Assembly (NCBI RefSeq): GCF_000719345.1
Contig: NZ_JOFX01000026.1
Location: 25,933 to 89,932, forward strand
Reading direction: 5' to 3'
DNA length: 64,000 nucleotides
DNA from: Streptomyces sp. NRRL F-2664
GTDB lineage: Bacteria > Actinomycetota > Actinomycetes > Streptomycetales > Streptomycetaceae
Under the pieces are notes generated by a model. That model saw only the letters and a program-made list of their open reading frames with translations, searched no databases and was not told where the DNA came from. Shown one piece after another: positions 1-8,251 of the stretch (position 1 is its first letter; every line of letters starts with the position of its first letter). The translations under genes were made by a program, and so were the position numbers.

Positions 1-549
1 GAAGCCCTGCCAGGCGCCGAGCACGGTCAGCACGCCGAGGAAGCCGAGACCCAGGCCGGCGAAGCGGCGGCGGGTCGGGCGGTCCTCGGAGAGGGCGACC
101 AGGGACAGCGCCATGCCCCAGAGGGGGGACGTGGCGTTGCAGATGCCGGCCAGGCTGGACGGGATGCTCAGCTCCGCGTACGCGAAGAGGGAGAACGGGG
201 CGGTGTTGAGGAGCAGCGCGGCCACCGTGAGGTGACCCCAGGTGCGCAGGCCCCGGGGGAGCGGTTCGCGGCGGACCAGGAGTACGGCGAGGAGGGCGAG
301 CGCACCGAACAGGACCCGGCCGAGGGCCACTTGGAAGGGCGCGAAGGCCTCGGTGCCCACTTTGATCAGCAGGAAGCTGAAACCCCAGATCACCGAGAGG
401 ATCGCGAAGCGCACGCGCCAGTCGAGGAGGCCGCGCCGCCGGCCGGCCGGTGCCGCGCAGGGCGCCGTCGCGGCGGGCGTGACCGGCACGGCGGTCGACG
501 GCTGGGGGGAGGCCGGGACGTCCGGCCGCGGGGCGGGGGGTGCGCTCAT
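1..549 (-). CDS. EamA/DMT-family exporter, N-terminal part (cut by window edge)
   Basis: Encodes the first 183 residues of a drug/metabolite-superfamily permease; the 3' end lies outside the window. About 40 residues of Pro/Ala-rich cytoplasmic tail precede the first membrane helix, which carries the family-typical stretch VIWGFSFLLIKVG, followed by further hydrophobic segments (ALGRVLFGALALLAVLL; the segment containing SIPSSLAGICNATSPLW). EamA proteins usually have ten helices and export metabolites or amino acids; the substrate cannot be read from sequence. The ATG at 549 is 74 bases from the divergent LysR start, which suggests local control by that regulator (inference). Family confidence is high, role unknown. 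Confidence 0.85.
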   Translation of the reverse strand, partial: MSAPPAPRPDVPASPQPSTAVPVTPAATAPCAAPAGRRRGLLDWRVRFAILSVIWGFSFLLIKVGTEAFAPFQVALGRVLFGALALLAVLLVRREPLPRGLRTWGHLTVAALLLNTAPFSLFAYAELSIPSSLAGICNATSPLWGMALSLVALSEDRPTRRRFAGLGLGFLGVLTVLGAWQGF

Positions 550-623
550 GCCCCTTACTGTGCTCGCGTCAACTTCGTAGGACAAGCGAGATCTTCTGGG
601 ATGGACGACGTAGCATTGCTTAC

Positions 624-1532
624 ATGTTGAACCTGGAGCGCCTGCGCACCCTCGACGCCCTCGCCCGGCACGGCTCGGTCAGCGGTGCGGCCGACGGCCT
701 CCACGTCACCACCTCCGCGGTGTCCCAGCAGATGGCCAAGCTGGAACGGGAGGTCGGCCAACCGCTGCTGGCCAGGAACGGCCGCGGGGTCCGCCTCACC
801 GACGCCGGGCGGCTGCTCGCCGACCATGCGGCCCGGATCATCAGCCAGGTCGAGCGGGCCCAGGCCGACGTCGAGGCCCAGCGGGGCTGCGCGGTGGGCG
901 AGCTGCGCATCGGCGCCTTTCCGACCGCCATGCGCGGACTGCTGCCCCGGGCCCTGTCGGCGCTCCGCACCGGGCACCCCGACCTGCGGGTGCGGGTGCG
1001 CGAGCAGGAACCCGAGGAGAGCATGGCGGCCGTCGTGCGCGGCGACCTCGACATGGCGCTGGCGATCGACTGGTACAACAAGCGGATGCCGGTGCCCGCC
1101 GAGCTCACCCGGACACACCTGCTGGACGACTCGGTCGACATCGCGGTCCCGGCCGGCCACCGCCTTGCGGACCGGGCCGCCATCTCCCTCGCGGAGTTCG
1201 CCGACGACGAATGGATCTCCTGGAACGAGGGCCAGTTCTGCCACGAGTGGCTCGTGTTCACCCTGCGCGGTACGGGCATGGAGCCGCGCATCGCGCACAT
1301 CGCCGAGGAGCACCACACCCAGCTCGCCTTCGTGGAGGCCGGTCTCGGCGTGTGCGTCGCGCCGAGGCTGGGGCGCGGCCCCGTGCCGTCGGGGGTGCGG
1401 CTGCTGCCGGTCTGCGACGCCGTACGCCGGCACGTCTACGCCGTGTGGCGGGCGGACGCCGACCGCAGGCCGTCCGTCCGGGCCGCCGCCGACGCCCTGC
1501 GGACGGCGGCGGCCGGGGTCCGGCAGGCCTAG
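624..1532 (+). CDS. LysR-family transcriptional regulator
   Basis: 302-residue LysR regulator. The N-terminal winged HTH (about residues 1-60) reads LERLRTLDALARHGSVSGAA then the recognition region TTSAVSQQMAKLEREVGQPLL; the rest is the periplasmic-binding-protein-like effector domain (from about residue 90, GELRIGAFPTAMRGLLPRAL). The ATG at 624 was chosen because it gives the standard LysR N-terminus; an upstream in-frame start would add 28 unrelated residues. It is divergent from the EamA exporter at 1-549, the classical arrangement in which a LysR protein binds the shared region and activates its neighbour in response to the exported compound (inference). Effector unknown. Confidence 0.92.
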   Translation: MLNLERLRTLDALARHGSVSGAADGLHVTTSAVSQQMAKLEREVGQPLLARNGRGVRLTDAGRLLADHAARIISQVERAQADVEAQRGCAVGELRIGAFPTAMRGLLPRALSALRTGHPDLRVRVREQEPEESMAAVVRGDLDMALAIDWYNKRMPVPAELTRTHLLDDSVDIAVPAGHRLADRAAISLAEFADDEWISWNEGQFCHEWLVFTLRGTGMEPRIAHIAEEHHTQLAFVEAGLGVCVAPRLGRGPVPSGVRLLPVCDAVRRHVYAVWRADADRRPSVRAAADALRTAAAGVRQA

Positions 1533-1575
1533 GGGATGGCCGGGCTCGGCCTGATCCGGAGACACGCTCCGGCCG

Positions 1576-2034
1576 TCAGATCTTGCGGAAGTCCCAGGAG
1601 ACCACCGAGTCGGGGGTGAGGCGGATCCAGGCGTGCCGTCCGTCGTACGGCATCTCGCGGATCCCGAAGTTCTTCACCGGGAAGATCCGCTCGACCTCCG
1701 CCAGCTCGGGGCAGGGCCCGCCCGTCCGCGGGGCCTCGCCCACGAAGACCGCGCTGCCGGACAGCTCCACGCCGCGCAGCTCGTCGTACGACTCGCCCGC
1801 GTCGACGACCACCGAGATCCGCGGGTCCTTGCGCAGGTCCGCCCAGCGCCGGCTGCGGGTGAGCGAATACAGCCACAGGGAGCTGCCGTCCCAGGCGAAC
1901 CACAGGGCCCCCACGTGCGGGCGCCCGTCGGGCGAGACCGTCGCCACCCGGCAGGTGCGCTGCTCCCGCAGGAAGGCGTCCACTTCCGCCCCGCTCATCA
2001 TGATGCGGCGGCCCCGCCGCTGCGTGTCGTCCAT
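1576..2034 (-). CDS. Pyridoxamine 5'-phosphate oxidase-fold protein
   Basis: 152-residue protein of the PPOX split-barrel superfamily, which bind FMN or F420 and reduce or oxidise small molecules. Visible hallmarks are RTCRVATVSPDGRPHVGALW (about residues 26-45), the following beta strands SLWLYSLTRSRRWADLRKDP, and the C-terminal AWIRLTPDSVVSWDF. Actinobacteria carry many such paralogues; cofactor and substrate are not assignable here. The ATG at 2034 is separated by 76 bases from the divergent isochorismatase-like gene. A short inverted repeat (CTGAC-N5-GTCAG) in that gap could be an operator, but it is weak. Confidence 0.85.
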   Translation of the reverse strand: MDDTQRRGRRIMMSGAEVDAFLREQRTCRVATVSPDGRPHVGALWFAWDGSSLWLYSLTRSRRWADLRKDPRISVVVDAGESYDELRGVELSGSAVFVGEAPRTGGPCPELAEVERIFPVKNFGIREMPYDGRHAWIRLTPDSVVSWDFRKI

Positions 2035-2110
2035 CGGTCCCGCACCCCTTCACATCTGACTGTGTGTCAGGAAGCATGAGGGCTCTTCCGACGCCACGCC
2101 AGGGGGAGTC

Positions 2111-2725
2111 ATGCCGGATCTCGATCCCGCCAGCACCGCGCTGCTCACCGTGGAGTGCCAGAACGGCGTCGTGGGCGAGGAGTCCGCCCTGCCGGAACTG
2201 GCCCGGCAGGCCCGGGAGTCCGGGATGCTGGACCGCGTGGCCCGGCTGGTCGACGCCGCGCGCTGGGCCGGTCTGCAGGTGCTGCACGCCGTCGCCGAGC
2301 GGCGGCCCGACGGGCTGGGGGCCAACAGCAACGCCCGGCTCTTCCGGGCCGCCGACAAGCTGCCCGTACGGCAGCTGACCGGCACGAGCGCGGTGGAGGT
2401 GGCCGCGCCCATCACCGTGGCCGAGTGCGACCTCGTCGTCCGCCGGCTGCACGGACTCTCGCCCATGGCGGGCACCGACCTGGACGCGCTGCTGCGCAAT
2501 CTGGGGATCCGCACCCTCGTCGTCACCGGGGTCTCCTCCAACATCGCGATTCCGAACACCGTCTTCGACGCCGTGAACCTCGGCTACCGGGTCGTCGTCC
2601 CCGCCGACGCCATCGCCGGGGTGCCCGCCGCCTGCACCGCCGAGGTGATCCGCAACTCCCTCGCCCTGGTGGCGACGGTCACCACGACCGAGGCGCTGCT
2701 CGGCGCGTGGGCCCGCGCGAGCTGA
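2111..2725 (+). CDS. Isochorismatase-family protein with altered catalytic residues
   Basis: 204-residue cysteine-hydrolase/isochorismatase fold. The scaffold is clear: TALLTVECQNGVV at the N-terminus, GTDLDALLRNLGIRTLVVTG at about 121-140 and SSNIAIPNTVFDAVNLGYRV after it. Active members normally use Asp (in a DMQN-like motif), Lys and Cys. Here Glu15 replaces the Asp, the Lys region reads VVRRLHGLSP with Arg, and Ala146 sits in the Cys position. It may be a non-hydrolytic homologue or use another mechanism; isochorismatases such as EntB and PhzD also lack the Cys. ATG at 2111 is preceded by AGGGGGA. Divergent partner is the PPOX protein. Confidence 0.85.
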   Translation: MPDLDPASTALLTVECQNGVVGEESALPELARQARESGMLDRVARLVDAARWAGLQVLHAVAERRPDGLGANSNARLFRAADKLPVRQLTGTSAVEVAAPITVAECDLVVRRLHGLSPMAGTDLDALLRNLGIRTLVVTGVSSNIAIPNTVFDAVNLGYRVVVPADAIAGVPAACTAEVIRNSLALVATVTTTEALLGAWARAS

Positions 2726-3033
2726 GCGGAGCGCATACATCCGGACAAGCTGAGTGGCCGTCGGGTGAACCGTCGGCGCCTGCGGCCGGTGCGGCGTCCG
2801 CAACGCCGCACGTCGCCGGAGGCGCTCTGCGGTGATCGCGAAGGGTAATCGTCCGGTCGCACCCTGTCTGAGCTGCTCGAACGACCATTCGGGAACCGCT
2901 ATACGGACGAGGTGTCCGTAAATCGGTCGTCGATGTGCAATGACCCTTCGGCTCGTCCACGATTTGAAGCAACGGAACGCGATTCCGAAAGTAATCATCG
3001 CGTTGAGCCATCGAATCGAAAGAGAGTCTTCCC
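2726..3033. other. 308-base intergenic region upstream of the protease inhibitor
   Basis: No convincing gene. It should contain the promoter of the SSI gene. It is less GC-rich toward its 3' end, as often in Streptomyces promoters, but I do not see a good -35/-10 pair. The GAAAGAGAG stretch just before the GTG at 3034 is the likely ribosome binding site. Confidence 0.5.
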
Positions 3034-3462
3034 GTGCGTCACCGTCGTTCCATCGCCGTCTCCGCCGCCGCGCTCCTCACCCTGGCCGGTGCCGCCGGCA
3101 TCGCGCAGGCTCAGCCCGAGAGCCTCTACGCCCCGTCGGCCATGGTCTTCAGCGTCGCCCAGGGGGACGACGCGGCGGCCCCCACCGTCGTGCGCGCCAC
3201 CACCGTCAGCTGCGCCCCCGGCGCCCGGGGGACGCACCCCGACCCCGAGGCCGCCTGTGCGGCACTGAAGTCCGCCGGCGGCACGTTCGACCGGCTGCTG
3301 TCCGAGCCGAACCCGGACCGGGCGTGCCCCATGCACTACGACCCCGTCACCGTGTCCGCGGTCGGCGTGTGGGAGGGCCGCCGCGTCGCCTGGCACCACA
3401 CCTTCTCCAACTCCTGCATCATGGGCGCGACCCTGAACGGCAACGCTGTCTTCGCGTTCTGA
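3034..3462 (+). CDS. Subtilisin inhibitor-like secreted protease inhibitor (SSI family)
   Basis: 142-residue precursor. Residues 1-26 are a Sec signal peptide (RHRR, hydrophobic core, cleavage after AQA); the mature part starts near QPESLYAPSA, closely matching SSI. Four cysteines at 60, 75, 98 and 128 fit the two SSI disulfides (60-75, 98-128). The reactive-site loop reads CPMHYDP, so P1 is Met100, as in classical SSI, and subtilisin-like proteases are the expected targets. The C-terminus NAVFAF is also typical. SSI proteins control extracellular proteases during Streptomyces development. GTG start with GAAAGAGAG upstream; a strong hairpin follows the stop. Confidence 0.96.
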   Translation: MRHRRSIAVSAAALLTLAGAAGIAQAQPESLYAPSAMVFSVAQGDDAAAPTVVRATTVSCAPGARGTHPDPEAACAALKSAGGTFDRLLSEPNPDRACPMHYDPVTVSAVGVWEGRRVAWHHTFSNSCIMGATLNGNAVFAF

Positions 3463-3475
3463 CCGGCCGGCCCGC

Positions 3476-3511
3476 CCGGACGGCGCCGACGGAGGGGATG
3501 GCGCCGTCCGG
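3476..3511. terminator. Bidirectional hairpin between convergent genes
   Basis: Perfect 12-bp inverted repeat (CCGGACGGCGCC at 3476-3487, its complement at 3500-3511) with a 12-base loop. It lies 13 bases after the SSI stop and 8 bases before the DUF2252 stop on the other strand, so it can terminate both transcripts. No U-tract, as usual in Streptomyces. Confidence 0.75.
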
Positions 3512-3518
3512 TCCGCGG

Positions 3519-4949
3519 TCAGGCCGACGGGAGTTCCCGTACGGGCAGGCGGCCCGCCCGCACCGCGTCGACCAGAGCCTGGTGATCGCGTTCGTTCTGG
3601 TCGGCGTACGCCTCGGCGAACTCGGCGAGCGCCCGGTCGAAGACGTCGCCGCGGCCGAGGTACGCGGCGATCGCCACCCGGTCCCCGGAACGCGCGTGCG
3701 CGCGGGCCAGGGTCATCCCGCAGGCGTTGCCGAAGGTCTCCAGCTGCGCGGGCGACATCGTCTCCGGCATGGCGATGCCCTTCCAGTCGCGCAGCTGGCG
3801 GATGTAGAAGTCCCGCTTCCTGCCGTCGATGCCGTCCACCCGCTCCCAGCCCAGGAAGATGTCGCTCGCCGCCTGCATCAACCGCTGTCCCGACACGACG
3901 CGTTCGCCCTGGTTGTCGTACTGGCTCGCGCCCACGTGGTCGGCGAGCACGGAGGTGTCCGCCTCCTTCGCCTGGAGGAAGAGCGGGTCGCGGTCGTCCC
4001 TGCCGAGCAGGAGCAGGATCCAGCAGCGGGTGCCGACGCTGCCGACACCGACCACCTTGCGGGCGACGTCCACCAGGCGGTAGTCCTCCAGCAGCGCCCG
4101 CCGGTTGCTCTCCAGCGTGCGCCCGTAATGACCGACCAGGCCGCCCAGCCGGTCGACGAGCGCGCCGCGCTCATCGTCCGGAAGCAGGTCGGCGAGCGGC
4201 ACCAGCAGCGGCGGGTCCGCCGCGATCCGCGGGCTGCCGTCGACCACCTCGGTGAGCTTGTCGAAGACCTGCAGGCTGTCGCGCGAGCGGGCCTTCGCCA
4301 TCGCCGTGGCCAGCTTCCTGCGGCCGCGCTTGTCGAGCTGCTCGGTGACGAGCGCCTCCAACCCCTCCGCGTCGATCTTCGCGTACCAGACGTCGAGATT
4401 GCCCATCCCGGCGAACCGCGTCATCGCCTCGCGGTAGGAGCGCACCGCGGAGTTCACGATACGGGCGCGCTCGGCCTCGTCGAAGCCGTTCGCCCGGGCG
4501 GCGATGACCAGGCTCGCGGACAGCCGCTTGACGTCCCACTCCCAGGGGCCGGGCAGCGTCTCGTCGAAGTCGTTGATGTCGAACATGAGCCGCCGCTCGG
4601 GCGAGGCCAGCAGGCGGAAGTTCAGCAGGTGCGCGTCACCGCACAGCTGGACCGCGATCCCCGAGTCCGCACTGCCGGCCAGGTCGGACGCCATGATCGC
4701 GGCGGCTCCCCGGTAGAAGCGGAACGGGGACTCCGTCATCCGCGCGTAGCGGATGGGGACCAGCTCGGGCACCCGCGTCGCGGACTGCGCCTCCAGGATC
4801 GCCAGCGGGTCCGGCCGGTTCGGGGACGGTTGGTACACGGCGTGCGCCGACCGGGGACACCGGCGCCGGGCCTCCTTGCCGATGGCCGCACGCTCCTCGG
4901 GCGTGGCCTCGGGCACCGCGCGCATCGCGGTGATCGCACTCCGGGACAT
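3519..4949 (-). CDS. DUF2252 domain protein
   Basis: 476-residue protein of the DUF2252 family, whose fold resembles small-molecule kinases; no biochemical role is established for most members. Recognisable blocks are RYARMTESPFRFYRGAA (about 67-83), the kinase-like QLCGDAHLLNFRL (about 100-112) and LMFDINDFDETLPGPWEWDV, where Asp in GDAH and FDINDFD would correspond to catalytic and metal-binding residues (inference). C-terminal ARAHARSGDRVAIAAYLG is also family-typical. The ATG at 4949 gives MSRSAITAMRAVPEATPEER; GGAGGGCCTCC complement lies just upstream. Convergent with the SSI gene. Confidence 0.9.
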   Translation of the reverse strand: MSRSAITAMRAVPEATPEERAAIGKEARRRCPRSAHAVYQPSPNRPDPLAILEAQSATRVPELVPIRYARMTESPFRFYRGAAAIMASDLAGSADSGIAVQLCGDAHLLNFRLLASPERRLMFDINDFDETLPGPWEWDVKRLSASLVIAARANGFDEAERARIVNSAVRSYREAMTRFAGMGNLDVWYAKIDAEGLEALVTEQLDKRGRRKLATAMAKARSRDSLQVFDKLTEVVDGSPRIAADPPLLVPLADLLPDDERGALVDRLGGLVGHYGRTLESNRRALLEDYRLVDVARKVVGVGSVGTRCWILLLLGRDDRDPLFLQAKEADTSVLADHVGASQYDNQGERVVSGQRLMQAASDIFLGWERVDGIDGRKRDFYIRQLRDWKGIAMPETMSPAQLETFGNACGMTLARAHARSGDRVAIAAYLGRGDVFDRALAEFAEAYADQNERDHQALVDAVRAGRLPVRELPSA

Positions 4950-5443
4950 GGAGGCCCTCCTGACTCACTGCCTGCTTGCCTACGTGGCCGCCCGACCGGG
5001 GTGGCCCCGGACCCGGCGTCGGCCGGCGGGCCGACCGGGCCGTTCCGGCTGTCGTGCCGCGTCAGCCCACGGCGTCCCTCTCGGCCCGGGCCTCCGCCTC
5101 GGCGACGGCGATCACCACGCCGAGCGGTGCAGTGGACGTGTGCATGCCCTCCTGAGCTGGTGTCGCGCCCTGGCGCGGCGACTGACCGTGCCGAGGGACG
5201 GCCGCCCCGATCCCGGCACGCCACCTCGTCCTCAACTCTAGGTCTGCCGCCCGCCGGGCGCGCGAGGGCGCTTGCGGACGTCCTGGACCCGCGGCGTCGC
5301 CGTGCGGGACGGGTGTCGTACGCAGTGCCGGCGAAGAGCCCGCCACGGGCCGCGGATGCGGGGACGACCGCCGGTGCGCAGCATGGAAGCACCTGCGCAG
5401 CAGGGTGCAGCACCCACGCCGGAACCCGCGCCGGGAGCCTGCC
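4950..5443. other. 494-base region with no clear gene
   Basis: Region between the divergent DUF2252 gene and the secreted HET-C-like gene. It must hold both promoters. Apart from a doubtful 27-codon frame on the minus strand (5062-5145) I see no coding signal, and no repeat stands out. ACTCTA at 5235-5240 reads TAGAGT on the minus strand and could be a -10 box. Confidence 0.4.
5062..5145 (-). CDS. Possible 27-residue small protein
   Basis: A short frame begins at ATG 5145 right behind an AGGAGG sequence and encodes MHTSTAPLGVVIAVAEAEAR plus a few charged residues. The spacing between AGGAGG and ATG is only about 2 bases, shorter than optimal, and the frame is too short for codon statistics. 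Listed only because of the strong Shine-Dalgarno sequence; it may well be chance. Confidence 0.2.
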   Translation of the reverse strand: MHTSTAPLGVVIAVAEAEARAERDAVG

Positions 5444-6493
5444 GTGAAGACAACGATCCCCGAACCTGCGGCCCGCACCGCCTGGGCGGCCCGGCTCCGG
5501 CCGCCGGCAGCCCGCCCGCCGGGTGCTGTACGCCGGCGGGCGGGACCTCCGACGGCCGCTTTCGCCGTCCTCGTCGTCGCCGCCCTGGTGGCCCTGCCCG
5601 GCGGACCGGCCCGCGCCTTCACGGGCGAGCACCACGAGGACATCACCCGGCGCGCCCTGCCCTGGCAGCCGGCCACGCTCGCCGAGATGGCCGACGCCCG
5701 CGACGGTGCGGTCAACGCCGACGACAAGCGCCCGTACTTCGACCTCGGCCCCCTCCACTGCGACAACGCCGACTACCTGGCGCCGCGCCACGCGCCCGAC
5801 TACCCCCGCACGCGGGACCGGGCCACCACCGAGCTCGTCGCCTGCGTCGGCACGTCCGTCGCCCGCTTCCGCAACGCCCTACGGGCGGCCGACGGCCTCG
5901 TCGACGCCGACGGCCGGGTCCGCACGGACCAGACCGACCTGTCCGCACGCTGCATCTGGGACGAGCGGCCCGCACCGGCCAAGTGCGCCGTCCTCGAACA
6001 GCTCGGCCGCGGCTGGCACCCGCTGGAGGACTTCTACGCGCACTCCAACTGGACCGACCGGGCCGCCCCCGGACCCATCGGGACCGCCAACCCGCCGGGG
6101 CTGGGCCGTACCGACGTCGCCCCCTTCTTCGACATCCGCCGCTACAGCGGGATGAAGGACGCCGACTGGGCACGGGAGGTGCGCGCCCTCGTCCCCGAGG
6201 ACCTTGCGACCGGCTGCTACCCGGACCTCGACTCCACCGGGGTCAGGCCCGCCGACTGCGCCGGCCGCGTCGCCCACAACCGCGACCTCAACAAGGACAC
6301 GCCGGCGTCCGTCCGCTCGAAGACCGGTGACAACTTCCGCCGGGCCACCGCGGCAGCGAGCGCCGAGATCAGCCGCCAGTGGAAGGCCTTCGAGGCCGAA
6401 CTGCGCGCCACGTACCCGGACATGCGGCGCGGGGCACAGATGGTCTGCGCCCTCGTCCACGACGACCCGGCCGCCGCCTGCCCGCCCCCCTGA
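5444..6493 (+). CDS. Secreted HET-C / zinc phospholipase C-like protein
   Basis: 349-residue exported protein. A long N-terminal region with basic residues (VRRRAG) leads into a hydrophobic segment (TAAFAVLVVAALVALPGG) ending at ARA-FTGEHHEDIT, a plausible signal peptide. The mature part has the metal-ligand pattern of the P1-nuclease/phospholipase C fold and HET-C proteins: an N-terminal GEHHEDITRRAL, then GRGWHPLEDFYAHSNWTD with the characteristic His, Glu/Asp and HSNW. Zinc hydrolase activity is inferred from the family only. I chose GTG 5444 (GGGAG upstream) over an in-frame ATG at 5405. A palindrome follows before the MFS gene. Confidence 0.75.
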   Translation: MKTTIPEPAARTAWAARLRPPAARPPGAVRRRAGPPTAAFAVLVVAALVALPGGPARAFTGEHHEDITRRALPWQPATLAEMADARDGAVNADDKRPYFDLGPLHCDNADYLAPRHAPDYPRTRDRATTELVACVGTSVARFRNALRAADGLVDADGRVRTDQTDLSARCIWDERPAPAKCAVLEQLGRGWHPLEDFYAHSNWTDRAAPGPIGTANPPGLGRTDVAPFFDIRRYSGMKDADWAREVRALVPEDLATGCYPDLDSTGVRPADCAGRVAHNRDLNKDTPASVRSKTGDNFRRATAAASAEISRQWKAFEAELRATYPDMRRGAQMVCALVHDDPAAACPPP

Positions 6494-6562
6494 CGGCCCG
6501 GCCCCGCCGGCGGCCCTGCCCTCCGGCGGCCCGTCCGACCGGCTGACTCCCGGGCGGGTCGT

Positions 6563-6586
6563 CCAGCCGCCCCACGGGGCGGCTGG
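6563..6586. promoter_or_regulatory. 24-base palindrome directly upstream of the MFS exporter
   Basis: Perfect 11-bp inverted repeat (CCAGCCGCCCC at 6563-6573; complement at 6576-6586) with a 2-base centre, ending 12 bases before the exporter ATG at 6599 and overlapping the only purine-rich (GGAAG) sequence available as ribosome binding site. It could be the terminator of the preceding gene (stop at 6493), an operator, or a hairpin that limits translation of the exporter. The sequence alone does not decide. Confidence 0.5.
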
Positions 6587-6598
6587 AAGCATGCCCCC

Positions 6599-8218
6599 AT
6601 GGCATCCACGGCAGGGACGGCGACCGGAAACCCACCGAAGGCGCGACTGGTCCTGCTGACGCTCGCGGCGGGCCAGTTCCTGATGGCGCTCGACAGCTCC
6701 GTCATGAACGTCTCCATCGCGACGGTGGCAGAGGACACCGGCACGACCGTGACCGGGATCCAGGGCGCCATCACGGCCTACACCCTCGTGATGGCAATGC
6801 TCATGATCCCCGGCGGCAAGGTCGGCGTGCTCATCGGCCGCAAGCGCGCCTTCCTCATCGGCTGCGTCATCTACGGTTGCGGCTCCCTCGTCACCGCCCT
6901 CGCCCCCAACCTCACGGTGCTGCTGATCGGCTGGTCCTTCCTGGAGGGGGTGGGGGCGTCGCTCATCCTGCCCGCGATCGTCGCGCTCGTCGCCGGCAAC
7001 TTCCCCGTCGAACGCCGCCCCGCCGCCTACGGACTCGTCGCGGCGGCCGGTGCCATCGCCATCGCGCTCGGGCCCCTCATCGGCGGGATCGCCACCACCT
7101 ACTTCTCCTGGCGGTGGGTCTTCGCCGGCGAAGTGCTGATGGTGGCCGGCATCCTCGTGCTCGCCCGCCCCATCGCGGACGCCGTGAGCGGCGACCGCCC
7201 CCGCATCGACCTCGTCGGCGTGGTCCTGTCGGCGCTCGGGCTGGGGACCTTCGTCTACGGAGTCCTCCGCTCCGACGAGTGGGGCTGGTTCAGGCCGAAG
7301 CCGGACGGACCCGCGTGGTTCGGGGTCTCCCTCACCCTGTGGCTGATGCTGCTGGGCCTCTTCCTTGTCTGGCTCTTCCTCCGCTGGGAGGGACGCCAGG
7401 TGGAACGGCGGCGGGAGCCGCTCGTCGACCCGGCCATGCTGCAGAACAAGCAGCTCGCCGGCGGGCTGACGATGTTCTTCTTCCAGTACCTGGTGATGAT
7501 GGGCGTCTTCTTCGTCGTCCCGCTCTACCTGTCGGTCGCCCTGGGCCTGTCCGCGCTGTCGACCGGCGCCCGGCTCCTGCCGCTGTCGGTGACGCTGCTG
7601 GCGGCCGCGGTCCTGATCCCGCGGTTCCTCCCGGACGTCTCCCCGCGCCGCGTGGTCAGGCTCGGGACCCTGTCCCTGCTGACGGGTGCGCTCTTTCTGC
7701 TGGGCGCGCTCGACGTGGACGCCGGAGCGGAGGTGGTCACCGTACCCCTGCTGCTCATCGGGTTCGGCATGGGCGCCCTCGCCTCCCAACTGGGCGCGGT
7801 CACCGTCTCCGCGGTGCCGCAGGCGCAGTCCGCAGAGGTGGGAGGCGTCCAGAACGCGGTCACCAACCTGGGTTCGTCCATCGGCACGGCACTCGCCGGG
7901 TCCATCATGATCGCGACGCTCACGACCTCCTTCCTGGCCGCCGTCCAGGAGAACCCGGCCGTCCCCGCCGCGGTCAAGAGCCGGGCGACCGTACAACTGG
8001 CCGCCGGCGCGCCCTTCCTGTCCGACGCCCAGCTGGAGAGCGCCCTCGCCGAGGCCGGTGTCAGCCCGGAGCTGGCCGACGCCACCCTCGCCGCCAATGA
8101 GGAGGCCCGGGTCGACGGCCTGCGCGCGGCCCTGTCCGTCCTGGCCTTCGCCGCGCTCGTCGCGCTGTTCTTCACCCAGCGCATCCCGACGGCCCAGCCG
8201 TCCGGGAAAACCCTTTGA
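6599..8218 (+). CDS. MFS multidrug exporter, DHA2 (14-TM) type
   Basis: 539-residue major facilitator of the EmrB/QacA (DHA2) group that extrudes hydrophobic or cationic drugs with protons. Helix 1 contains the group motif LMALDSSVMNVSIATVAEDT, helix 2-3 carries the MFS motif A variant GKVGVLIGRKRAFLIG, and helix 5 has the antiporter motif C form AIAIALGPLIGG. Many long hydrophobic segments follow, fitting 14 helices. No regulator gene is adjacent, but a palindrome abuts its start (6563-6586). The C-terminal segment is a soluble stretch with ALAEAGVSPELADATLAANE before the last helix. Substrate unknown. Confidence 0.93.
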   Translation: MASTAGTATGNPPKARLVLLTLAAGQFLMALDSSVMNVSIATVAEDTGTTVTGIQGAITAYTLVMAMLMIPGGKVGVLIGRKRAFLIGCVIYGCGSLVTALAPNLTVLLIGWSFLEGVGASLILPAIVALVAGNFPVERRPAAYGLVAAAGAIAIALGPLIGGIATTYFSWRWVFAGEVLMVAGILVLARPIADAVSGDRPRIDLVGVVLSALGLGTFVYGVLRSDEWGWFRPKPDGPAWFGVSLTLWLMLLGLFLVWLFLRWEGRQVERRREPLVDPAMLQNKQLAGGLTMFFFQYLVMMGVFFVVPLYLSVALGLSALSTGARLLPLSVTLLAAAVLIPRFLPDVSPRRVVRLGTLSLLTGALFLLGALDVDAGAEVVTVPLLLIGFGMGALASQLGAVTVSAVPQAQSAEVGGVQNAVTNLGSSIGTALAGSIMIATLTTSFLAAVQENPAVPAAVKSRATVQLAAGAPFLSDAQLESALAEAGVSPELADATLAANEEARVDGLRAALSVLAFAALVALFFTQRIPTAQPSGKTL

Positions 8219-8251
8219 TCGTGCCCGTCGCCCGCCCGATAGCCTGGGAAA

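Noticed and set aside
2940..5447. 835-codon plus-strand frame across the SSI and DUF2252 genes
   Set aside because: It overlaps clearly recognisable genes on other frames and has no domain; high GC leaves long shadow frames.
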